A stretch of 64,000 nt of DNA, taken from positions 1 to 64,000 of the forward strand of contig JAQGBZ010000271.1 of NCBI GenBank assembly GCA_034687125.1, written 5' to 3'. A program made the position numbers and the translations under genes. Below the pieces are notes generated by a model that had not been told where the DNA came from, ran no database searches, and saw only the letters and a list, made by a program, of their open reading frames with translations. Positions 37,001 through 49,000 of the stretch are shown here, one piece after another (positions within the stretch are counted from its first letter, which is position 1; the number at the start of each line of letters is the position of its first letter). The DNA is from Neelides folsomi (lineage: Eukaryota > Arthropoda > Collembola > Neelipleona > Neelidae).

Positions 37001-40000
37001 GGACATTTACGTGAACGGACAAAGGATCTACGAAACTACAATGCTCCAACACGGGACGATCATCCGGTTTGGACGAACTCATTATTTTAGATTCGCACAG
37101 CGTGGTCGCCCATTCTCTGAAAGGTTATTTTTATTATTAACTCTTTTTGATATTGGAATTTTTTACGCCTTGGTTCCTTATCTCGGCTTTTTTATTGTGC
37201 GTCTCCTCGCCGCCCTCTCACTCCATGAGTCACATGAGGTTGAGTGACTATAATATAAAAGACTGGAGTTTCATTTTATTCATATATATTTGTTCTGCAT
37301 TACATAACTTCGTATCTTATTACTAACATTGATATTGATGGTGGTGGTTTGTGTTTCCTCGAGAGTGATGAGGAATTTATTAGTTGATATACTTTTATTC
37401 AACATTTCGCTTTGTATTTTTCATTAAATTCATCCATGCTTCATCCCTTGCTTCATTTCCCTCTTATTCAGCACATTATTAAACATTTTTTAATTTGTGG
37501 AGCAAGCTTGACTAGCATTATAATTTGTTACACTTATAGCATTACTAGAATGTTTTGTTTTGTTTAACCCGGGACAGGGAAGTGGTAGAGTCTTCTGTAT
37601 CGATGCCTGGAGTAGTTCCCCTTCGTGGAAGCCTCGCCCAATCACCTCCCATGTCTCCCTCCCACGATGATGGTCCTCGGTGAGTTCACGACCCAATTTT
37701 GATATTATTTTTCCTATTTACCTTCTCCTCTCTTTCTATTTATCATTTTCTTTTTTAGAACTAATTATGTTAAAATGCGAGCAAATTCTAATTTAAGAAT
37801 TATGCTTACACTAGAATATTTCAAAATGTATTTTAGTGTGAATATAATGGTAATAGTTTATTTCTAACTGTACTTGACTTTCATTAGATAATTAGATTAG
37901 CATTATGGTAGCAATATTGCATTATTGATTATTTTAATGCAATCTTGACTTAATTGATTAGATAGTTGAATAGTAGAATTGAACAAGCACAATGCAATAT
38001 TCTTCAAGCTAAAATTATCTTTTGGCAATTTAACTCTCACATGACTATTTATTGGTGTTTATCTAATAAAGAAATAAGTAATTATGAAATAATTAATGGG
38101 TTTAAGTTTATTGAAAGCACAGAGAAACGTGCAAGTAAACTTGAGGCGGCATAGTTCAATTAGAAATAGATTATAAAATTGCTTTGATTTTTGATCTGTT
38201 TACAAGCTTGATGACCACGCGGAATTCATTTTGAGTTTAACCTTCTGAGGGCAATGGTTTCTCTCACTATTTATGTAAGAGGGAACGGGGAGAAAGAGGG
38301 ATTTGAATGATTAGGGTGAAATTGGATAGGGACTTCTGGCTAATAATTAGATAAGTTGAGCTTATACGATGTGGCTTCGGACTGTGAGCTGCTGGAGGAG
38401 TCGAATTGAATTTAGTTGACTCAAGAGAAATCGTAGAATGAGTTCTTTAGTGCGACTCCATTTCTAGTGGATTCATCACCCTCAGTTATTTGCACTTCTC
38501 CGTCTTTGTCTACAAGAGTGTTATGATTGTGGAAATCGAATCATGTTTAAAATTCAAGTTGAATTAACTCCTTTACTTTAAATTTAAATATCAACGAGAA
38601 TTCCGTCTAATCTTCTATTCTGTGTTAACTTTTCTCTGAATTTGTTCTTCAAATAGTTTTAACTTATAAATGAGTATTTGTTTAGACCTAAAGAACTTGT
38701 CATTCAAATGAACTGAATAATTAATTGTTGTGAAAATGTACAGGGCAATCAGGCCAGATTCCATTTTGCCTGCAACCCTTGAATTGCCCGAGTCGGGCGA
38801 AGAAGGATTTCTCGCTGCGGTGGTCGTGAACGTCAACCCATCGAGCCTTCAATTCAAATTGGCTCCAACTTACGCTCTCTACTTGGCTGCTCGCTACCGA
38901 GCTACGACTCACTTCCGCCCTGATGCAAACCCACATGAAAGGGCCCATCTTCTTTCCACATTTCTACTCCGAGTCTCTCACATCCTCATGCAAATTGTTC
39001 AAGAGAGGAATTCGGATGCGAATAGCTTGGCATTTTGGATGGCAAACTCATCGGAACTTTTACACTTTCTCAAGTCAGATCGACAAATTGGAGCATTTTC
39101 CCTTGACGCTCAGGATGTTTTGGCGGAAGTGGTTCAATTGTCGTTTCGACATCTTGTGACTGTTGTTCAAGCTGAGCTTGCCACGCTCATTGGCCACTTT
39201 TTACTTGAGAGGGATGACGATGATGACAATGCAACAACACCGGTAACTTTATATATTAACTTTATAAATTTATATAACTTTCTTGAACTATTTTTTTAAC
39301 TAAATGAAAAAGTTTTTATTTTTTATTTAAGTTTTCAATTTACCATAAATAATTGACAAGTAGTTTTTAGTAAGTTTAATGATGAACATAAATATGACAA
39401 AAACTTCACAAGAAATTGTCGATGAAAATTTTTGGATGAAAGGGCTATTTTTATTTAGAGAGAGCGTACGGAATATTGATATTTAATTTTGTTGCAAAAA
39501 GTTGAAAAGGCTTATGAAAATGAAGTTAACTGGAAGATTGAAGTCGATTTGGTGTGGGCGCGGGCCTTTTATGGTTACTCACCCAAAGTCCCAATAATTC
39601 TTTTTTAGATATAAATATTAAATTTATTCTGCCTCCACATTTTTATCGACCGTATTCTTTTTATACCTTTCACTCATTTCATTTCCTGATTGGGTTAGAA
39701 AAAAACTCGTGCTCAGGATTTTACTGGCACAAAATGAAGATGACAGTCAGTTATCATTGTATTTGATAAATAAATAGTGAAATTATTGTATCTGACAATG
39801 ATAGTAAAAAGTTAATTTTACTTCGTTCATTATTATTAATTTAATTTACGAAATTAATATTCGATTGCCATTATATTGTTTCTCCTTTTGATTTTAATAA
39901 AATGTAGGTATTGTTAATGAAAGATGAATCAAGAATCCCCTATTGTGTTCTTGTTAACTAAATTATTCATTTAATCCTCACAGATGCTTGGAGTTCTTGG

Positions 40001-43000
40001 TTCTGGAATGACGTTACTTCGAAGATGCCGAGTGAATGCAGCTCTCACGATTCAACTCTTTTCCCAGTTGTTTCATTTCATCAACATGGCCATTTTCAAC
40101 AAGGTAAAATCTCTTGAAGAGCATCCTATATATTAAAATATTCATTTGCTTCGGAGTACCTCTATCTTTCCTAATAATGGAAATTTAAATATTTTACAAA
40201 CATTGAGGTTTTTCTCCGCATTTTGGATTCGAATGAGTAAATTAGAGCTCTTTGTGGGTTTATTCAACTTAGATACCATAATTAAGTTAACCAGGAAAAT
40301 GCGTGTTGAGTTCAGCTATTAATTTGTAGATTTGGACTTCGAATCGCGTTACACATTGCTCAAGTGTGAATTTTTTATTTGTTTTTTCTCGGAGTGAACA
40401 TGGTAGAACTCGAAGATAAATTCCTAATTGACATTGCTTCAATGCTCAAAATTTCGTTGCGTGTTTAAAATAATAGATTTAATGGTCGAATATGGGTTTC
40501 GGATTGAAGAAAGTTCTTTTTAATCTCGACTGAAAAAATGAAGCTGATTAGGTTGGCCCTTTGAGAATCAGAAGTTAGAGAAAGTAACAAGCGAAATATT
40601 TTATTGATTTTGACGTTGCTGAATGCCTTTCCTTATCACTCATGCAAATAAACAACGAATATTCTCAATTATCAAGTATTTTGAACATTATTTCAAATTG
40701 TAGAACTTTCTTTGATGACATTATAGATATACAACATATCAAGAAATATTGAATCGAGTCAACGTGTTACATTGTTTCATTAATATTTTCGAGTATTAAT
40801 CATGAACCTTGTTAACCTTACATTTAATGAAATCGTTAGGTTTGATTGTTAGGTAAAATGCACTCACTCAACGTTGATTGTATTTTGATTTAGTGTATTA
40901 TTATGTAATATCAAAACTCAACCAAAAATAATTTCTTGATTAATCCTACTTTATATATTCAAACAACAAATTAAATATTCTGAATCCGATAGACCTAAAT
41001 ACCCAATTTTATTACCTAATAAAAATCATTTTTTTTTAAATTCTAGTTGATCGGAATGGATGGGAGGAATTACTGCAGCCGACAATGGGGAAATCGTCTT
41101 CGTCGAAGACTTAATAGAATTGAAACTTGGGCAGAGAAACAAGGTCTCGAACTCGCTGCTGACTGTCATCTCGTTCGAGTCGTTCAAGCTGCCCATCTCC
41201 TTCAGGTTTGACATTCCTCTCCAACGTTCTTCTCTGGAAATAATTAATTGTATTTTACCCTCGCTCGATGAATCGATCCAACTAAATTCTCCGTTAGCAC
41301 ACTGACCATTGCGGATTTTATCTGAATAACTTGTCTTGTTCATAAGATAGACAGAGCAAGTCTTCTATCTTAAATTAAGATTATAGATTGACCTCAAAAC
41401 TTAATTTCAAAAATCAATCATCATTATCTTAATTTAATCATTCAACATACGGTTGTTTTATAGTTAATAGGAGTTATAAAACAGTTTATAAAGGTCACTG
41501 GTATTACGCTTTATATTATTCATACTTCCTTTATAAATTATTAAATATTAGTTCAAGTTTACTTTAGAATCAATTTGAATGAGTTGAATTTTCTTGTCTT
41601 GCGTAATCCTTTTTGTTTATGCTGCGTAATTTGAGTGAAAGGTTTCACGTGTAAATGCAATGTGTGTGATGAAGGCCCAAGAAGAAAGTCTTTTGTTTAA
41701 AATTTCATAAAGTGAGAACTCGAGGAAACCTCGTTTAAAATTGGGCAAAAGAAGTAAAAGTTTCATTTGAGGGAGAAGAAAGTTGTTTAGAGATCTGCTT
41801 AAAAGATTTGTCTTAAACTTAAAGGATCCTTTAGGTCTTGGAACGACTTTCACTATTAAATTTAATGAACTTCACTCTCGTATGAGTCAAGACCAAGAGA
41901 GAAAAAGAGCGTTATAATAAAAAGATCCAGAAGAGCACTATGTACGAAGGTTGTCTAATGTTTACCCATTTCTTTTTCCAGGCTCCAAAGAAGAACGGCG
42001 AGGACGTTGGGAACGCAGCGAGTGCCTGTTTTAAGCTTAACTCCCTACAGCTCCGTTCCCTCCTCATCAAATATCAATGTGAAGGAGATGAAACCCCGAT
42101 TTCGCCTGAAATTTTGGAAACCGTCATTCGGGTATATTTTCATTGGCCTTATTCTGTTTATGTTTTTGGTTCACTTCCGTCGAAATTTCCTTTGTTATTT
42201 GAATATTCGAGAATTGAACATTTTATTCAAATGGAGACAAATAGAGGAAATGGAGAATTGATAGATAAATGCTTTTAATGTTTTTGATAATAATGTTTGT
42301 TTTGGAGCGAAATAATAACATTTCTGCTTAAAGTTTAGAATCCGCATGTAATGTAAATAAGAATTGATCGAAGAATTGTATGTATGATTTAGATTACGTC
42401 ATTGGAAATGATTATGTTTATTTGGATTGGTTCATGAAGGAACGACCAACTTCCTATTTTATGACTAGATTGAGCACATTATCAGAATCATTGAGACATG
42501 TTTGTATGGAAGAGTTCACTTATTGTTAGCATTTATGACTTTCCACTTGATGGCTTAATTGTTGTACTAGGTATCTTTTAAGTGGCCCATCGATTTTTTA
42601 ATTACAAAGTGATTTTCTCTGACGTTGATGAATCGAGCAGTTCTCTTTGGATTATCCTTCTCTGTGCTCTCTATTCGATATTGATTTTAAAATTGACTAT
42701 TGGATTCTACATATTTATTTTTCCAAGTAGTAGTGGATTGTATTGGGAATATTTTTTTTATTATATCATGATCATTCTTTTCATTATTCGATTGAGAAGG
42801 AATTACATATGTGGAGCAGTAGGAGCACTTTTGTAGATCAATAATTCACCTTGTTGAGAATAATTGAGTCCCCGCCCTCATCTTCATTCATTATTTACGT
42901 TCATAGGAAATAAGTATGATAATTTGATAATAGGAGAAAGGTAGAAAATATTTCATGAGATTTTAATATGATTGAAGGGATGATAAGGAGTCGGAATGGC

Positions 43001-46000
43001 TGAGGAGTTAATTGGCCACGTTAAATATAACGGAGGTTTTTTCTGAGAAGCTCATTTAGGCAAAGTTTGGAAGTGGGGACGACGGAGAATTTAAAAAGAA
43101 CGGGAATAAATGAGAATTTCTCATGATTAGAAGGTGATGTGAGGAAAGGAAAGGTTTTGGGCGTAATATGCGATAAGAACTTTTATAACTCCCATCCTCA
43201 AGAGAAGAGGAAATTATGAATGGAGATTGTGAGAAAAGTTTTACAAATAGGCAATGAGGAGGAATAACTGGAGGGTTTAGGAAACTCAAAATAAGGAAGG
43301 TGTTTGACTTTCGAAGCTATCGGACTTTTTATCACTTTTAGTTAAAGAGTATAAGTCCTTTACTTACCAAATAATTCACTCATGTAAATTAGCTATGCCT
43401 GGTTATTCTAACTCAAATGAGGAATACAAATACGTGTATTTATATTTTATTAAAAGCTAAATTATTTGGTTTTCACATGCAGCAAGTTGAAGTCGCCAAT
43501 GTGCTTTTATGTAGAGTACTTAGGGTACAAATGTATGGATATGGATGGATCCATATCCATGCTGAAACGATGCTGAAACGGAAGAAAGAGATTGGGAGTA
43601 TTAGTAATTTATATTTTATTCAAAGAATATAGTTATTTTGAAAATAAGAGTTTTAAAAGCTTTTGTCGAACTTAACGACTCTCCCTGTCTCGTCGTTTAA
43701 TTCATGGGCCATTGTTGGCTCCCTTTGAGATTGACAACATGGAATAATAAAAAAGGTTTGAAAGCGAAAGGAAAAGGAAGTTGAAGGTTTGAATAATCCT
43801 AAGTTATGAATTTTTTGTCCCTTACCATTTTACCTTGAGAATCTCTTTTGGCTCTCTTGAAAGTGCCTTTACATAATACTATTTGTTCTCTGTGTAACAC
43901 GTGTATGTTTTACCAAATCGAAAATTACATTGCAGTTTCTGCATATTTAATGTGGTGCTTGGGTTTAAACCATTATTACTGCATTTTCAACTCTTTTGCC
44001 TGCGTGTGTATGTGTATTAAAATGGTATTAAGTTGTTTGTGAACATAATGGTGGTGATGACGCTATATAGATTGTGAATGACGATGTTTACTTGCACGTA
44101 ATGTAAAGTTTATACTTGTCAGCGAGCAGGGAACGATAAGGTTGCTGAGTCAGTGAATGAGCGTGGGGGTGTTCGACTAATTGTTTTCAAAGTTATTTGA
44201 GCTGATGAGTAATTCACTATTTGGGAGCGGAATCCTTGATCAAGTATTGTATTTCCAGGTGGCAGAGACCACAGTTGATGAGGCAGTGAGGGCGGACGGA
44301 CGGCACGTGCGAGTTGAAGAAGAACCGCTCCTTGGCCTAGCCTTCCTTCTCCCTGAAGACGGATATTCTTGTGACCTCGTTCGAGGAGTACCTTCAGGTC
44401 TTGTTGAATTTCTTGCCCCATTGGCAACTCTTTGTCGACTAACACCGAACCCTTCTGCTGCTGGATATTGGACGATCTTCTTCCAAGACCCAATGAGGTC
44501 ACCAAGTGCCATGAGTTCGCGTTCCTTCGCTCCCTATCCACTCAATGCGAGTGGGATGTCTGGGGGATTTGGCGGGAGTCAGCAAGTTACACCAGCAATG
44601 GCTATGGCCAGAGCTTCCTCTGTGGCTGCGGATGTCCCAGAAGTTCAAACAATCAAATTACAGAAAATGAGTTCAGGCCTTGGACTCTCAATTGTGGCGG
44701 CAAAGGTAAGAGTATTATTTTTCTCATTTTATACATTCTAATAAAGAAGCCTAATCTTAATTAGTGGAGATACCTAAAGGAAGATTTGGAATATAAAGCC
44801 AGGGGATTTCTAGTTGGATATTCTACATACGGAATATCCCGGTTCAGAGTTTGCGATCTACCTATATCAATTTATTCACTCCGGTCTCCTTCCTCTTTCC
44901 TATTATCCTGTTTACTTCTATGGCCTCTTTATCTCTTCCTTTTGATCGGCTCATTTTGGAAAACGGTGTCCTATTCTTCCCCAATTAACTTCACGGATTT
45001 CAAAGATGATATCTGATATATGGTAATATCTAAAATACCTATTTAACTTGAGGATTATTTCTTAATACACTAAACTTTCTATTGACTCTCATTGCACCAC
45101 TCTCCAACTCTTGTTCATTTCCTTTCGTTTGAGGAAATTTTCATTTGGATAGCCTGTCGAGCATGAAATGATAAAAGAAATTAAGAAATTCTTTTTAGAG
45201 CCAAGCCTTAATCGGTCGACTCGCCTATTAAGCCCCGTGTGCATCTTTTTTTTTCTATTTCATAATGCAATAAAAGTGTATTGGAGATGAGTTTTTATAC
45301 GTTGAATTGGTGAAGTAGGACCTAATGTATGTTTATATGGATGTGGTTTTTGAGCCTCAACTCATTTGAACTCGTGAAGAGGGTTTTGAGGTGAAGAAAG
45401 GGAAGAAGTGAGTTTAAGATTCAAACGACGAAGGACCGGAGAAGGAAATCCGCAAGATCCATAGTTATGCACGGCCGAACTACACTCTCCATACATTATT
45501 TTGTGGCGGAGGTTTGAAGAGAGAAAGAGAGAGTAATAGACTCGCTTATAAAACCTCGATTCCATGTATTTAGATGTATTTATGTGTAAGTACTTTTGAT
45601 GTCACGAAAATTTAATGTAAGGTAGATATTAGAAGTGATATATGAGTAAAGTATGGAGGTTGGTTGTGTGTTGTATCGGAAGAAGAAGGATGATGATGCG
45701 ATGCATTTTTTCTCCTTTCATCCACCTTCTATGTCCTATGCCTAGTTTGAGGTTGAGTATGTCTGGGTTTGAGGTTTTATCACCTTTTTAAGGGTTCTTC
45801 AACTAATGGAAGATATGGAGATGGACTTCCTCCCCTTTATCTCGTTGGAATGGAGAAGGCTCTTAAGTTAGGGAGATTATTAGGAGACTCAGGTTGTGTA
45901 GAAGGGGACTCCGTGAGAATGATGCCTTTCCAAATGATTAAAATGGAACCTCCTTCTAATGGGCCTTTTTCATTAGAAAGACATTAAGAGTTTCATGAGC

Positions 46001-49000
46001 TCCGCACACCCCGACAACAAGAGGATTTGGAACGCAGAAGGGAATTTAACTATCTTTCCTTATTGCTTACTCGGCCCATTCCTCGATTTATGTATATTGG
46101 TATTATACCCATTATACCTTGTAGTAGAGATACGTATGGAGTATGGAGAACGGGTCATGTTGGATATTTATCCCAGTGTATTCTAGATGACGAGCACAAA
46201 TTGTTATTATAGTGTCTTTACTGACTTTACAGTTTATATTTTCCACTTAGGACTTCAATCTAAAGTTTTGAGTGGAACGGAGTTATGTAATGACCTATTA
46301 TGCTAAGTTTTGAAATTAATTTACGAAGTTGAGGGCCCTTGATTGCAATGAGCGGCACTGAAGCAGGACTACGGGATTCTGTAGAGCTTGAGATCTTCAT
46401 GATGATGATGTGTGTTTCAATTTGAAACAATTCTTAAAAGTTCATTTTCTAATTTTCTCTTTATTACTAACTTTAATTGTATTTACAACAATTAACAGAT
46501 TTTATAAATTTAGTGGAATTGTGAGGCAAGCACGTTGATTCTCTCTTGGATTTTTATCTATGGAGTACAACGCCGGTGTTTGCCCGTACTTACCACATAC
46601 TGTGAGAGCTGAAATGTGTGGGAAATTTTCCGCACTAATAATAAGTACAGTGTATGTACGTGTACGTGTGTTGTAGTAGAAAATAAAGATCTGGAGAGTA
46701 ATTAGAGTATGAGTTCGGGTTCCTTTTGACTCCTATGTATTTATGAGTGTGAGTTCAATGTGACTTGTTGAGAAAAGGGGATGGGGGAGAAGCCTGAGGG
46801 TGAGTGGAAGGGCGTGCGAAGAAAATCCGGATTCGAGAGGAAGACGGAAATTAGTGTCTGAGGGTTGACTCCTTCTCCTCTACAGAGCACCACACCAAAG
46901 ACCGAAGTCGTGGTAGTAAGAGACAGGAAATCGCAGGTGGAGGACCTCACTATCTCTCCTGCCGCATTCATTAATAGGGATTATCTCTTTTTGAACGGAG
47001 CGTGAAACAGGGCTTTAAATTTTGACTTTAAGTACATTTCTAAATAATATGTTAAATATTTATTTTTCTCATGTTTAAAAAAATTTAAATTGTCATTTTA
47101 CACTACAGGGTTAAATTCAATTAACTAGTAATAAAATAAGGAATGTTAAGAATTGCATAAGAGCTGTGGCTTAAATTCTGAGACTAATAAGGTGTTACTA
47201 ATTAAAATAACGCAGGGTTTTCGAGTCAATTTCATTTTTAAATGTTAAGAGATCTTGAAGTCAAAGTGTGAAGTGTGTTGTTTGTATACTAAAACAAAAG
47301 AGTTTTTATTTTCACACTTCAAAGAATGTGCTTGTAAGAATTAAATTACTTTAAAGTGAAAGAGATACCTATTCTTAACAATAAATTACCAACGTAAAGT
47401 TTTGTAATTTGTCTTGTGCGGATCAAAGTGGCATATAAGAACGGTTTTTATAAAGATTAATGGACGTGTGGTTGGAGTTGTTAAAGGAGTTGGTTTGAAA
47501 GATGAGTGAGAAAGTCGTGAGCGTTGTTCGGAGAGGAGGAGGAGTGACGAATGGACACGGGAGTGTGGTGATCCCTGTGAAAAAGAAGCGAAGGCCGATG
47601 AGCTACGCCGAGCCGGCCCGTCACCCACCTCGACTCACACTCTATACACCTCACCCTCAAGTTGGGGTTGGAAAGAATGGGATGACCAACGGGGTGAGGA
47701 ATGGAATCAATGGGACCTCAGCCACTGTCATCAACGGAAGTTGGTACTCTGTGGCAGATTTAGAAGAGAGGTTAGGACGGCTGAGGCTCCAGCAACTTGC
47801 AAGAAGAAAAAGTGTAGATTTTGCAATTTCTTGTGTGGAGCCTGACCCGACATGTTATTCAATTGAAGACGGGCAGGTTGGGAATCTTTGAATCTCCTCA
47901 TTCTTTTCCTTGTCTTTCTATCTCAGTTACTTCATTTATATGTAAATGATGGTAAGGAAGAGGATGTGTTAAATTGAGTTAAATGGTTCTCCATTGTTGT
48001 GGGGAGATTTTTATGAATGTTTGAGCCTTGTTTAAGAAAATCCTTTGTGGTTGTTCTTCTGTTGTTTAAAATGAGATGGGTTGTTGATAGAAAAGTTGTT
48101 GTGTTGATGTTGGGTCGCCGAGGATAAATTTCCTACTTGGGTGACTCGGAGGAGTGACGCAGAGGATGTGGATAGGCTTAAATACAATATAGAGTAAGAG
48201 ATGGAATTCTCTCCATCTCTCTCTGCCTATCTTCTTCAATCGGAGAGATTAGTGTGATTGGGGAGTGAAATCGCCTCACCTTTTGTCGCCCCTCTGCTTT
48301 GTTGGAATTTATGGAATCTGAGTGGTCGAGGATTAAGATCCAGAGGTCATGCAAGATTCGCTATGGTCCCTTTTTTCTATCTTATACGCTCATCCTCTTC
48401 ATTAGCTCTGGGAAAAGAGTTTTTCATTGTTTGAAGACACTACTTAATCTCCGTGTCCTTGACTTCATTCTTCTTCATTTACTTTTTTTAAAATGAATTT
48501 CTATTTGAGTGAGTTTGACAGTAAATTGTTGGATTCACACCGCCACAGGATTTCTTTACTTCTTTACAAGTCAAAATGATTGTGAATGACTTGTTAAGTG
48601 CATCATTTATGAAGTTGCACATGAATGTTTATGGTTTGAATTGTGAATTAAATATTTGTTTACGGTCCTTACTGTGTCATTTTTTAGTATTAATAGGTCG
48701 TATGACGGAATACTAAATAAGTAGTTGAATCATCGGTGAATGAATAGTTTTATAAATGCGCGTCACATTCAATTACATTGTTGGGAATGAAGGATATGAC
48801 GAAGAGATGAAAGGGAAATTTGTTAGTGAGGGTAGAGAGGATTTTGAAAAAAGGAATTTCAAAATCCTCTCTACCCCAACGGAGATGGTCGCTTTCCTTG
48901 GGATCTCTGACGGTATTCCCTAATGAATCGTAAGGAGATTAACTCTTGAGCCTTTTGACCTTTTCTCACTCTCATTTTTCTCCCCTCCTTTTTCACCTGC

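Noticed and set aside
42582-42836. 84-codon hydrophobic frame in afadin intron 12
   Set aside because: The hydrophobic string comes from T-rich codons in AT-rich intron; no start context or family resemblance.
44119-44541. 140-codon minus-strand frame
   Set aside because: Antisense shadow of afadin exon 13, whose plus-strand frame matches afadin.
45769-45987. 72-codon frame in afadin intron 13
   Set aside because: No recognisable motif, low complexity, and no good splice sites linking it to the neighbouring exons.
46741-46971. 76-codon minus-strand frame in afadin intron 13
   Set aside because: No family resemblance; length within chance expectation for a window this size.
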